Assembly (NCBI RefSeq): GCF_001653515.1
Contig: NZ_LYOY01000001.1
Span: forward strand, 620,001 to 684,000
Length of the DNA stretch: 64,000 nt
Reading direction: 5' to 3'
Source of the DNA: Streptomyces sp. ERV7
GTDB lineage: Bacteria > Actinomycetota > Actinomycetes > Streptomycetales > Streptomycetaceae
The translations under genes and the position numbers were made by a program. The notes under the pieces are model-generated. The model was not told where the DNA came from and ran no database searches. It worked only from the letters and a program-made list of their open reading frames with translations. This document shows, piece by piece, positions 53,741 to 61,744 of the stretch (position 1 is the first letter of the stretch; each line of letters starts with the position of its first letter).

Positions 53741-54568
53741 ATGGAGATGAATGCCAGCTACACAAGCTTTGTCGCAGTCGGTGATTCCTTTACCGAGGGC
53801 ATGTCCGACCTCCTGCCCGACGGCTCCTACCGCGGCTGGGCGGATCTGCTCGCTTCCCGGCTCGCCGCCCGGACGCCCGGCTTCCGCTACGCCAATCTCG
53901 CCGTGCGCGGAAAGCTCATCGGCCAGATCGTCGAGGAGCAGGTCGAGCCCGCGGCCGCGATGAAGGCGGACGTGGTGACCCTGGTGGGCGGCCTCAACGA
54001 CGCCCTGCGCCCCAAGTGCGACATGGGCAGGGTGCGCGGGCTGCTCACCGAGGCCGTCGAGAAGCTGGCGCCCTCCTGCGGCCAACTCGTCCTGATGCGC
54101 AGCCCCGGCCGCAACGGCCCGGTGATGGAACGCTTCCGCCCCCGCATGGAAGAGCTCTTCTCCTACGTCGAGGACCTCGCCGCCCAGCACGACGCCCTCG
54201 TCGTCGACCTGTACGGCGCGGCCGTCCTCGGCGATCCGCGGGTGTGGGACGTCGACCGGCTCCATCTGACCGGGGAGGGGCACCGCCGGGTCGCCGAGGC
54301 GGTCTGGCAGAAGCTCGGCCTCCCGGCCGAGGACGACTGGCTCGCCCCGCTGCCGCACGGACCGCGGCCGCGCTGGGCGACGCGCCGCGTGGCCGACGCC
54401 CGGTTCGCCCGGCAGCATCTGGCCCCGTGGATCGGCCGCCGGCTCACCGGCCGGTCCTCGGGCGACGGCCGCCCGGCGAAGCGCCCCGACCTCCTGCCGT
54501 ACGACACGACCCCGCCCGCCGCCGGAGGACCGAGGACGGCGTCCGGCGACGTGACCGGGCTCTCGTAG
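53741..54568 (+). CDS. SGNH/GDSL-family hydrolase
   Basis: The protein has 275 residues. Block I VGDSFTEGMSDLLPDG (nucleophile Ser), block II around FRYANLAVRGKLIGQIVEEQ, block III GGLNDALRPK (Asn oxyanion residue) and block V DVDRLHLTGEGHRRVA (Asp-His) are complete. No signal peptide is seen, so it is cytoplasmic or peripheral. It is an esterase or lipase; the substrate is unknown. The C-terminal 40 residues are Pro/Arg-rich. ATG 53741 lies 65 bases from the divergent MDMPI-type gene. Confidence 0.88.
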   Translation: MEMNASYTSFVAVGDSFTEGMSDLLPDGSYRGWADLLASRLAARTPGFRYANLAVRGKLIGQIVEEQVEPAAAMKADVVTLVGGLNDALRPKCDMGRVRGLLTEAVEKLAPSCGQLVLMRSPGRNGPVMERFRPRMEELFSYVEDLAAQHDALVVDLYGAAVLGDPRVWDVDRLHLTGEGHRRVAEAVWQKLGLPAEDDWLAPLPHGPRPRWATRRVADARFARQHLAPWIGRRLTGRSSGDGRPAKRPDLLPYDTTPPAAGGPRTASGDVTGLS

Positions 54569-54612
54569 CAAGCCACAAACCGGGCCGGGGCGCTGGCCTG
54601 CAGAAATCGCCA

Positions 54613-54630
54613 GTAGAATCTGGACACGTG
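54613..54630 (+). promoter_or_regulatory. purB promoter, probably leaderless
   Basis: TAGAAT (54613-54618) is a good -10 hexamer only 9 bases before GTG 54628, so transcription should begin at or beside the start codon. No ribosome site is present between them. A -35 hexamer is not obvious. Confidence 0.5.
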
Positions 54631-56070
54631 ACTGCTGTGTCTGCGAAGCCTCGCATCCCCAATGTCCTGGCCGGCCGCTACGCCTCCACGGAGCTGGCCG
54701 TCCTCTGGTCCCCCGAGCAGAAGGTGAAGCTGGAGCGCCAGCTGTGGCTCGCCGTGCTGCGCGCGCAGAAGGACCTCGGGATCGAGGTGCCGGACGCCGC
54801 CCTCGCCGACTACGAGCGCGTACTCGACCAGGTCGACCTCGCGTCGATCGCCGAGCGCGAGAAGGTCACCCGCCACGATGTGAAGGCGCGGATCGAGGAG
54901 TTCAACGCCCTCGCCGGCCACGAGCAGGTCCACAAGGGCATGACCTCCCGCGACCTGACCGAGAACGTCGAGCAGCTCCAGATCCGGCTCTCCCTGGAGC
55001 TGATGCGCGACCGGACGGTGGCCGTCCTCGCCCGGCTCGGCAAGCTCTCCGGCGAGTACGCCGAGCTGGTCATGGCGGGCCGCTCGCACAACGTCGCCGC
55101 GCAGGCCACCACCCTGGGCAAGCGCTTCGCCACCGCCGCCGACGAGCTGCTCGTCGCCTACGGCCGTCTGGAGGAGCTGCTCGCCCGCTACCCGCTGCGC
55201 GGCATCAAGGGCCCGGTCGGCACCGCCCAGGACATGCTCGATCTGCTCGGCGGCGACGCCTCGAAGCTCGCCGAGCTCGAACAGCGCATCGCCGGGCACC
55301 TCGGCTTCGCCCACGCCTTCACCTCCGTCGGTCAGGTCTATCCCCGCTCGCTCGACTACGACGTCGTCACCGCCCTGGTGCAGCTCGCCGCCGCGCCCTC
55401 CTCGGTCGCCAAGACGATCCGTCTGATGGCCGGACACGAGCTGGTCACCGAGGGCTTCAAGCCCGGCCAGGTCGGCTCGTCCGCGATGCCGCACAAGATG
55501 AACACCCGCTCCTGCGAGCGCGTCAACGGCCTCATGGTCATCCTGCGCGGCTACGCCTCGATGACCGGCGAGCTCGCGGGCGACCAGTGGAACGAGGGCG
55601 ACGTCTCCTGCTCGGTCGTCCGCCGGGTCGCGCTGCCCGACGCGTTCTTCGCCTTCGACGGCCTGCTCGAGACCTTCCTCACCGTGCTCGACGAGTTCGG
55701 CGCCTTCCCCGCCGTCGTGGCCCGCGAGCTGGACCGCTACCTTCCGTTCCTGGCCACCACCAAGGTGCTGATGGCGGCGGTGCGCGCCGGTGTCGGCCGC
55801 GAGGCCGCGCACGAGGTCATCAAGGAGCACGCCGTCGCCTCCGCCCTGGCCATGCGCGAGCAGGGTGCCGAGCGCAACGAACTCCTCGACAAGCTGGCCG
55901 CCGACGACCGCATGCCGCTCGACCGCGCCCAGCTCGACACCCTGATGGCCGACAAGCTGTCCTTCACCGGCGCCGCGGGCGACCAGGTCGCCGTTCTGGT
56001 CTCCCGTATCGAGGAGATCGTCAAGCAGCACCCGGCCGCCGCCGCGTACGCCCCCGGCTCGATCCTCTGA
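54628..56070 (+). CDS. purB: Adenylosuccinate lyase
   Basis: The protein has 480 residues. Fumarase/aspartase-fold signatures: VLAGRYASTELAVLWSPEQK, KGMTSRDLTENVEQLQIRLS, GRSHNVAAQATTLGKRFATA and GSSAMPHKMNTRSCERVNGL (signature loop with catalytic Ser). It catalyses the succinyl-removing steps in AICAR and AMP synthesis. The length fits the actinobacterial (human-like) subclass rather than the E. coli type. The GTG start at 54628 follows a likely leaderless promoter. A DNA glycosylase gene follows 40 bases on. Confidence 0.95.
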   Translation: MTAVSAKPRIPNVLAGRYASTELAVLWSPEQKVKLERQLWLAVLRAQKDLGIEVPDAALADYERVLDQVDLASIAEREKVTRHDVKARIEEFNALAGHEQVHKGMTSRDLTENVEQLQIRLSLELMRDRTVAVLARLGKLSGEYAELVMAGRSHNVAAQATTLGKRFATAADELLVAYGRLEELLARYPLRGIKGPVGTAQDMLDLLGGDASKLAELEQRIAGHLGFAHAFTSVGQVYPRSLDYDVVTALVQLAAAPSSVAKTIRLMAGHELVTEGFKPGQVGSSAMPHKMNTRSCERVNGLMVILRGYASMTGELAGDQWNEGDVSCSVVRRVALPDAFFAFDGLLETFLTVLDEFGAFPAVVARELDRYLPFLATTKVLMAAVRAGVGREAAHEVIKEHAVASALAMREQGAERNELLDKLAADDRMPLDRAQLDTLMADKLSFTGAAGDQVAVLVSRIEEIVKQHPAAAAYAPGSIL

Positions 56071-56110
56071 TCCGGGCCCTGGCCATCCACGGTTCCGCCG
56101 GGACCACCCG

Positions 56111-56647
56111 ATGACTCCCGAGGAGCTCCAGGCCGCCCGCGACAACGTCATCCCCGACGTGATCGCGGGCGGTCTGTCCGTGCTCTTCTGCGGCATCAAC
56201 CCGAGCCTGATGTCCGGCGCCACCGGCCACCACTTCGCCCGCCCGGGCAACCGCTTCTGGCCGGTCCTGCACCTCTCGGGCTTCACCCCGCGCCAGTTGA
56301 AGCCCTGGGAGCAGAACGAGTTGCTCACCTACGGCCTCGGCATCACCAACGTCGTCGCCCGTGCCACCGCCCGGGCCGACGAGCTGAACGCCGAGGAGTT
56401 CCGCGAGGGCGGCCGCATCCTCACCGCCAAGGTCGAACAACTCCGCCCGCGCTACCTCGCCGTGGTCGGCGTCACCGCCTATCGCACCGCTTTCGACGAC
56501 CGCAAGGCCCGGATAGGCCCCCAGACCCGCACGATCGGCGAGACCCGCGTCTGGGCCCTCCCCAACCCCAGCGGTCTCAACGCCCACTGGACGGCCCAGA
56601 CGATGGCCGAAGAGTACGGCCGCCTCCGAGCGGCAGCGGACGCCTGA
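56111..56647 (+). CDS. mug: G/U mismatch-specific DNA glycosylase (Mug/TDG family)
   Basis: The protein has 178 residues. Family motifs: FCGINPSLMSGATGHHFARP (GINP plus catalytic Asn region), FWPVLHLSGFTPRQL, GLGITNVVARAT and LPNPSGLNAHW (damage-recognition loop). It removes U or ethenocytosine opposite G in base excision repair. ATG 56111 is 41 bases after the purB stop, so the two are probably co-transcribed. The 206 bases after it, to the next gene, show nothing assignable. Confidence 0.93.
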   Translation: MTPEELQAARDNVIPDVIAGGLSVLFCGINPSLMSGATGHHFARPGNRFWPVLHLSGFTPRQLKPWEQNELLTYGLGITNVVARATARADELNAEEFREGGRILTAKVEQLRPRYLAVVGVTAYRTAFDDRKARIGPQTRTIGETRVWALPNPSGLNAHWTAQTMAEEYGRLRAAADA

Positions 56648-56853
56648 GCGCTCCACTGGCAATCTGACAATGCGGTGGCTTCGGCTACGGCCGCGTGTCA
56701 TGCACCCGTTGGCGATGTGTCGCAAACCCTCTCATCCAGGGAGATGACGGCCCCGCCCGATCGGGCCGCGCCCGGGACTCACCCGGCCCGACCACCGCGC
56801 CGGCGCCCGACACCGTCGCTCTCCGGACCACCGCCGCGCCCAACCTCCTTCCG

Positions 56854-57255
56854 TCACCCCGCTGCTTGCGGCCCCCGCCTTCGCAGACGGATGTCGGTGT
56901 CCATGGCATAGCTCTGCGTCCAGGTGCGGCCCGCGTCCGACTTCCAGGTGACATGCGCCGTGGAGATGGCCTCGTCCACCTTGACCCGGTCCACGGTCAT
57001 CGACCGGTCGCCGTCCCTGACATCGCCTCGCCGCAGGTCCTGCGCCTTGACCGAGACGGGCTCGCTCGGCGCCAAGTTCTCCGCCTCGTCCGCCGCCCGC
57101 ACCAGCGCCGTCGCCAGCTCCCGGGCCTGCGCGGGGGTGAACTCGCCCACCGAAGCCTCACCACCGCCCGCGTAGCCGGTCATCTGCACCACGCCGTCCG
57201 CCACGACGGACACCTCCGTCGTACCGCCGCCCAGATCCGCCACTGCGTACGTCAT
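56854..57255 (-). CDS. Hypothetical protein, acidic, small
   Basis: The protein has 133 residues starting at ATG 57255: MTYAVADLGGGTTEVSVVAD, GVVQMTGYAGGGEASVGEFT, PAQARELATALVRAADEAEN. The middle has APSEPVSVKAQDLRRGDVRD, a stretch reminiscent of small-molecule or single-domain Hint-like adaptor proteins, but I cannot assign a family. No signal peptide or membrane span. GGGTGAGGAGATCG upstream contains a good ribosome site. Function unknown. Confidence 0.65.
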   Translation of the reverse strand: MTYAVADLGGGTTEVSVVADGVVQMTGYAGGGEASVGEFTPAQARELATALVRAADEAENLAPSEPVSVKAQDLRRGDVRDGDRSMTVDRVKVDEAISTAHVTWKSDAGRTWTQSYAMDTDIRLRRRGPQAAG

Positions 57256-57359
57256 CACGATCTCCTCACCCGCCGGCAGGAGACGGCGACGCACACGGAC
57301 GTTACGCCACCTCGGCCCACCGGCCCGTCACCCGGCAGCCCCCGCCCCGCCCTCGCCTC

Positions 57360-57797
57360 TCACGGCGGGTCGACCTCCGTCACCACTGCCATCAGCTGGA
57401 ACTCCAGTTCCGTGTCCCACTGCGAGACCCCGACGGCCACCCAACGGCCGTCCGCCCGCCAGAGATGGAGGTATGGAACGCTGTTGCTCAGCTCGTCCCA
57501 CGGCTCGGCTATCTCCTCCCCTTCCATGCCCCGGGTCAGCACGCTCCAGAGGCTGAACATCTGCGCGGCACCCCATCGCGCGCTCAGCAGCGCGGCGAGG
57601 GCCTCGCACTCCGCTTCGTACTGCTCCTGCACTTCGACGCGTCTGCTGCCGTCGTCGTCCCAGAAGTCCTCGCTGGTACTGAGCTCCACCAGGTGGTAGC
57701 CGGGTCCGCTGGTGATCGCCCCCGACCTGCCGCGCTCCGCGGGGAAGTCACGGACGCGCAGCAGGTCGATGACGTCGAGATGCCGTGCGGTGGTCAT
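57360..57797 (-). CDS. Hypothetical protein of about 145 residues
   Basis: ATG 57797: MTTARHLDVIDLLRVRDFPA, GPGYHLVELSTSEDFWDDDG, EYEAECEALAALLSARWGAA, LHLWRADGRWVAVGVSQWDT. Compact acidic domain, no signal peptide. I recognise it as a type of uncharacterised Streptomyces protein without name. The gene lies in the same direction as the upstream ABC permease and is separated from it by an 84-bp MITE at 57838-57921. Confidence 0.65.
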   Translation of the reverse strand: MTTARHLDVIDLLRVRDFPAERGRSGAITSGPGYHLVELSTSEDFWDDDGSRRVEVQEQYEAECEALAALLSARWGAAQMFSLWSVLTRGMEGEEIAEPWDELSNSVPYLHLWRADGRWVAVGVSQWDTELEFQLMAVVTEVDPP

Positions 57798-57837
57798 ACG
57801 GTCAGTAAACCCGCCGCCACTGACAATTGGTCTCTCA

Positions 57838-57921
57838 GAGCCTGTCTTTGAACCCCCGTCGTCCGCCCGGAGGGCGGGCGCAGCGGCGGTCGGTGCGCAG
57901 GCGGGGGTCAAAGACAGGCTC
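57838..57921. mobile_element. 84-bp MITE with 14-bp terminal inverted repeats and TCA target duplication
   Basis: Ends GAGCCTGTCTTTGA (57838-57851) and TCAAAGACAGGCTC (57908-57921) are perfect inverted copies; the similarity goes on for a further 6-7 bases (ACCCCCG / CGGGGGT with one base gap). TCA flanks both sides (57835-57837 and 57922-57924). The element has no coding capacity. TSD of three bases of TNA form and this TIR suggest mobilisation by an IS5/IS427-like transposase (inference). The right-hand TCA is also the complement of the stop codon of the ABC permease gene, so the gene survives the insertion. Confidence 0.75.
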
Positions 57922-58668
57922 TCAGGCGTCCCGCCGCCGCAGCGCCCACCAGCCCGCCGCCACGACGAGCCCGCTCCACGCGGCGAGCACCGCCATACCG
58001 CTCCAGGCCCCCAACGGCCCGTCCGGGTGGAGCAGCAGGATCTGCTGACCCGCCCGGTCCGGCAGGAAGTCCGCGGCGCCACCGCCCTGCGAGACGTCCC
58101 CGACGACGAAGGGCACGATCAGGAACAGCGGTACCAGCACGCTCATGGCTCCGGTGACACTGCGCAGCAGGGCCGCGAGGCCTGCGGCCAGCAGGCTGAG
58201 CAGGGCGAGGTAGCAGGCACAGCCGACCACCGCGCGAAGTGCCCCCGGATCGGCTATCCCTATGCCGAACCCCTTGTCCATGAGCGCTTGGCCGGACAGG
58301 AACGAGGTCAGACTGGTGACGAGGCCGACGACGAGGACAAGACCACCGATCATGGCCAGCTTCGCCCCGTAGAACAGCCCCCGGTTGGGCACGGCGCCGA
58401 GCGAGACGCGTATCCCTCCGTTCTTGTACTCCGCGGCCATCGCGGTCGCCCCGAAAGTGAGCGCCGCCATCTGCCCGAAGTTGAGGCCGTAGTACGAGAA
58501 CAGGACGGGGTCGAAGTCGGTGCTGTCGGGCTCCGGGCGTCCCAGCGTGGCGCAGACCAGGACGGTCAGTCCGGCGGTGGCCAGGAACACGGATATCAGC
58601 GAGCCGACGAGGGACCGCAGCGAGCGGACCTTGATCCACTCGGCCTGGAGAACTGCGGGGAACGACAC
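57922..58668 (-). CDS. ABC-2-type exporter permease
   Basis: The protein has 248 residues with about six membrane helices, e.g. LISVFLATAGLTVLVCATLG, FGQMAALTFGATAMAAEYKN, LAMIGGLVLVVGLVTSLTSF, AVVGCACYLALLSLLAAGLA, and ends WWALRRRDA. ABC-2 family permease with the ATPase three bases upstream. GTG 58668 is the best start (MSFPAVLQAEWIKVRSLRS); the GGAGGT site is 8 bases upstream; an ATG at 58675 is in another frame. The stop codon falls on the target-site duplication of the MITE. Confidence 0.9.
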   Translation of the reverse strand: MSFPAVLQAEWIKVRSLRSLVGSLISVFLATAGLTVLVCATLGRPEPDSTDFDPVLFSYYGLNFGQMAALTFGATAMAAEYKNGGIRVSLGAVPNRGLFYGAKLAMIGGLVLVVGLVTSLTSFLSGQALMDKGFGIGIADPGALRAVVGCACYLALLSLLAAGLAALLRSVTGAMSVLVPLFLIVPFVVGDVSQGGGAADFLPDRAGQQILLLHPDGPLGAWSGMAVLAAWSGLVVAAGWWALRRRDA

Positions 58669-58671
58669 GGC

Positions 58672-59721
58672 TCATACCTCCTGGTCGGCGGCCGGACGGA
58701 CAGAACGGTCAGATTTAAGCGAACCGACTGAATGAGACGAGTCGGCTGAATTGGCTGCATGGGGGAAACGGTTGGACGGGTTGGGGCGAGTGGCGCGGGC
58801 GGCGCTGTCGGACGAGAGGGATGCGAACTCCGCCTCGTCTGCCGTCAGGTCGAGATAGGCCTGCTCCAGCGTTGCCTCCTCCGTGGCCAGTTCGAGGATC
58901 GGGATGCCCTCCGCCGCGGCGAGGGGTCCCACGTCCTCGACCCGTGCGCCCTCGACGATCCAGCGGCCGTCCTCACCCTGGACGGGTACGAAGCCCCGCG
59001 AGGCCAGAACAGTGCGCAGGCGGCTGTCTTCAGTGGTCCGCAGGCGCACTCGCGGTTGGATACGGGAGTCGATGAAGTCCTGCATGGGCGTGTCCGCCAG
59101 CAGCCGTCCCCGGCCGAGGACGATCAGGTGGTCGGCGAACGAGGCGGTCTCGTTCATCAGATGGCTGGAGACCAGGACGGCTCGACCCTGCCGTGCCAGA
59201 TCGCGCATCAACTCCCTTATCCAGATGATCCCTTCCGGGTCGAGGCCGTTGGAGGGCTCGTCGAGGATCAGCACCGAGGGGTCGCCGAGCAGGGCCGCGG
59301 CGATCCCGAGCCGCTGGCGCATACCAAGGGAGAAGGTCTTGATGCGTCGGCTCGCCACACGGGCGATGCCCGCCTCCTCCAGCACCTCGTCGACACGTCG
59401 GGACGGTATTCGGTTGCTGGCGGCGAGGGCCCGCAGATGGTTCCGTGCGGTGCGCGAGCCGTGCGCGGCCTGGGCGTCGAGGAGCGCGCCGACGTGGCGC
59501 AGCGGCTCCTCGTACTCCGCGTACGCGCGGCCGCCGAGAGTGGCGGTACCCGAGGTCGGCCGATCCAGGCCGAGCACGAGGCGTATGGTGGTGGACTTGC
59601 CGGCGCCGTTGGGGCCGAGGAAGCCGGTGACCTGGCCGGGCCGCACGCTGAATGTCAGGCGGTCCACGGCGCGGGTGGTTCCGTACTCCTTGGTGAGCTG
59701 CTGGACGTCGATGCTGGTCAT
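58672..59721 (-). CDS. ABC-2 exporter ATPase
   Basis: The protein has 349 residues. Walker A GPNGAGKST, Q-loop VGALLDAQAAHGSRTARNHL, degenerate signature FSLGMRQRLGIAAALL (normal in this subclass), Walker B LILDEPSNGLDPEG and His VSSHLMNETASFAD. The C-terminal part (from about 300) is a Ser/Arg/Asp-rich, low-complexity tail of about 45 residues (SSDSAARATRPNPSNRFPH). It pairs with the permease. Divergent from a histidine kinase/response regulator pair, suggesting control of export of an antibiotic-like compound. Confidence 0.93.
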   Translation of the reverse strand: MTSIDVQQLTKEYGTTRAVDRLTFSVRPGQVTGFLGPNGAGKSTTIRLVLGLDRPTSGTATLGGRAYAEYEEPLRHVGALLDAQAAHGSRTARNHLRALAASNRIPSRRVDEVLEEAGIARVASRRIKTFSLGMRQRLGIAAALLGDPSVLILDEPSNGLDPEGIIWIRELMRDLARQGRAVLVSSHLMNETASFADHLIVLGRGRLLADTPMQDFIDSRIQPRVRLRTTEDSRLRTVLASRGFVPVQGEDGRWIVEGARVEDVGPLAAAEGIPILELATEEATLEQAYLDLTADEAEFASLSSDSAARATRPNPSNRFPHAANSADSSHSVGSLKSDRSVRPAADQEV

Positions 59722-59755
59722 GTCTCAACATTCGCCGTCCCGGCAGGTCCAGGGC

Positions 59756-59795
59756 CTCCCCCGTGCGAGGGGATCATCTCCCCCGCACGGGGGAG
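59756..59795. promoter_or_regulatory. Nested palindrome between ABC exporter and two-component genes
   Basis: CTCCCCCGTGCG (59756-59767) and CGCACGGGGGAG (59784-59795) are perfect inverted copies. The 16 bases between them hold GGGGA and TCCCC, a second dyad. The site is 35 bases from the exporter ATG and 34 bases from the kinase ATG. It is probably a binding site for the LuxR-type response regulator. Confidence 0.5.
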
Positions 59796-59828
59796 CCGCG
59801 GCGATCCGGGCGCTGGCACGATGGCGAC

Positions 59829-61001
59829 ATGTTCCGCTTTCTCCGCCCGCTGGGCCGCTCCGTGACGTACACGCGATGGCTGCATCTCGCGATGCCCGCC
59901 ACGGTGTACGGCATTTGGCTGTTCATCGATACGAAAAGGCCCTATGTCCCGTTTCTCGCTCTGCTGTTGATAGGGCTGATACCGGCCGCGCGTCTGGCCG
60001 AGGGAATACAGGCCCAGTTGCTCCTCGTGCCGAAGGAGCGGGGCCGGCATGACGCAACCGTCTCCGCCGCGTCGTCGGCCAGTTGGGCCGAGCGGTGGCG
60101 GACGGTCGCCTGGCTGGAGATACGTCTGGCGCTCGCCCTGGTGACCATGGCCATATCGGTGTGGCTCCCCGTGATCACCTATGAGCTGTTGACCGCACCC
60201 GCGGGCAGCGGCCCGCAGGGGATTCCCGTCCTGCGCGACGCGGCACCCCACTGGTGGTGGTGGGCGCTGGCTCCGCTGCCCCTCCTCGTCATGCTCGGCT
60301 GTGTCGCGGCCCTCGGAGAGCTCAATGCCGCTGTCGCCCGGCGACTGCTCGGCCCGTCGAAGGAGGAGCGGCTGACCGCGCTGGAGGAGCGGACCGAGCG
60401 GCTGCTCGAACGTAATCGGATCGCGCGCGAGATCCATGACTCGATCGGGCATGCGCTCACCGTCGCGGTGGTGCAGGCCGGTGCCGCCCGGGCGGCGGGG
60501 GATCCGGCGTTCACGGCCCGGGCGCTGGCCGCGATCGAGGAGACGGGCCGGGCGGCGCTGGACGATCTGGAGCGCGTTCTGCTGGTGCTGCGCGAGAGCG
60601 GGGGTCCGGTGGGACAGCGGCCGACGCTCGACGAGGCCGACCGGCTGCTCGAATCGGCGCGGGCATCTGGGGCGAAGGTGGAGTCCGAGTTGAGCGGCCC
60701 TCTGGCCCTGGTGCCGGGCCCGGTCTCCCGGGAGGGATACCGGATCCTCCAGGAGGCGCTGACCAATGTGCTGCGGCACTCAGGACCGGTGCCCGTAAGG
60801 GTGCGGATAGCTGTGCTGGGAGAGCGATTGGAGCTCGATGTGACGAATCCACTGCCGGGTTCGACGCCCAGGGTGCAGGGCGGCAGCGGCCTGCGCGGCA
60901 TACGTGAACGGGCGGCACTGCTGGGCGGCGAGGCCCGGTCGGGTCCGCACGAGGGGGAATGGAGGGTGCGCGTCCGGCTGCCGCTGGACGGCCTACGCTG
61001 A
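59829..61001 (+). CDS. Two-component sensor histidine kinase (HisKA_3)
   Basis: The protein has 390 residues. The N-terminal half (about 1-180) has four or five membrane helices with little extracytoplasmic sequence (LHLAMPATVYGIWLFID, YVPFLALLLIGLIPAARL, ALVTMAISVWLPVITYELL, WWWWALAPLPLLVMLGCVAA), typical of intramembrane-sensing kinases. The dimerisation helix carries the phosphoaccepting His in NRIAREIHDSIGHALTVAVV (about residue 203); the ATPase domain includes EGYRILQEALTNVLRHSG and GSGLRGIRERAALLGG. ATG 59829 is used; an upstream in-frame ATG at 59763 lies within the dyad and is unlikely. The response regulator follows at 4 bases. Confidence 0.92.
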   Translation: MFRFLRPLGRSVTYTRWLHLAMPATVYGIWLFIDTKRPYVPFLALLLIGLIPAARLAEGIQAQLLLVPKERGRHDATVSAASSASWAERWRTVAWLEIRLALALVTMAISVWLPVITYELLTAPAGSGPQGIPVLRDAAPHWWWWALAPLPLLVMLGCVAALGELNAAVARRLLGPSKEERLTALEERTERLLERNRIAREIHDSIGHALTVAVVQAGAARAAGDPAFTARALAAIEETGRAALDDLERVLLVLRESGGPVGQRPTLDEADRLLESARASGAKVESELSGPLALVPGPVSREGYRILQEALTNVLRHSGPVPVRVRIAVLGERLELDVTNPLPGSTPRVQGGSGLRGIRERAALLGGEARSGPHEGEWRVRVRLPLDGLR

Positions 61002-61005
61002 CCGG

Positions 61006-61656
61006 ATGCCGGTTACCGTTCTTCTCGTCGACGACGAACCCCTGGTCCGAGCGGGTCTGCGTGCCGTTCTGGAGGCCCAGCCCGACATCGAAGTGGTGGG
61101 TGAGGCCGCCGATGGCGCCGCAGTCATCCCGCTGGTACGCCGGCTGCGCCCCGACGTGGTGGCGATGGATGTGCGGATGCCGCTGCTCGACGGGATAGAA
61201 GCCACCAGGGCGGTGTTGCGCACGGTGCAGGATCCGCCGAAGATCCTGGTGGTCACGACGTTCGAGAACGACGAGTACGTGTACGAGGCTCTGCGGGCCG
61301 GTGCCGACGGGTTCCTTCTGAAGCGGGCCCGGCCCGCCGAGATCGTGCACGCGGTGCGGCTGGTCGCGGAGGGCGAGTCGCTGCTGTTCCCGGCAGCGGT
61401 CCGGTCGCTCGCGGCCGAGTACGGCAACCGGGACGCCCGGGTGGCGCTGGACAAGGCGGCGCTCACCGAGCGTGAGGCGGCCGTTCTGCGGCTGATGGCC
61501 CGCGGGCTCAACAACGCGGAGATCGCCGCCCGGCTGATCGTCGGCACCGAGACGGTGAAGACCCATGTCAGCGCCGTGCTGGCCAAATTGGGTGCCCGGG
61601 ACCGGACCCAGGCGGTCATCGCGGCGTACGAGTCGGGATTCGTGGCTCCGAGCTGA
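61006..61656 (+). CDS. NarL/LuxR-family response regulator
   Basis: The protein has 216 residues. Receiver: VLLVDDEPLVRAGLRAVL with the acidic pocket, VVAMDVRMPLLDGIEATR with phosphoacceptor Asp (about 54), VVTTFENDEYVYEALRAGAD and the Lys in GFLLKRARP. The LuxR HTH is LTEREAAVLRLMARGLNNAE, IAARLIVGTETVKTHVSAVL. It is encoded 4 bases after the kinase. It likely binds the dyad at 59756-59795 and controls the divergent ABC exporter. Confidence 0.94.
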   Translation: MPVTVLLVDDEPLVRAGLRAVLEAQPDIEVVGEAADGAAVIPLVRRLRPDVVAMDVRMPLLDGIEATRAVLRTVQDPPKILVVTTFENDEYVYEALRAGADGFLLKRARPAEIVHAVRLVAEGESLLFPAAVRSLAAEYGNRDARVALDKAALTEREAAVLRLMARGLNNAEIAARLIVGTETVKTHVSAVLAKLGARDRTQAVIAAYESGFVAPS

Positions 61657-61744
61657 TGCGTCTCCGTGACCATCCGCCACTCGCCGTATACCTGACCAGC
61701 GAGTACGATCCGGCAGACACGCGTACGAGCTGGGAGGACACACG

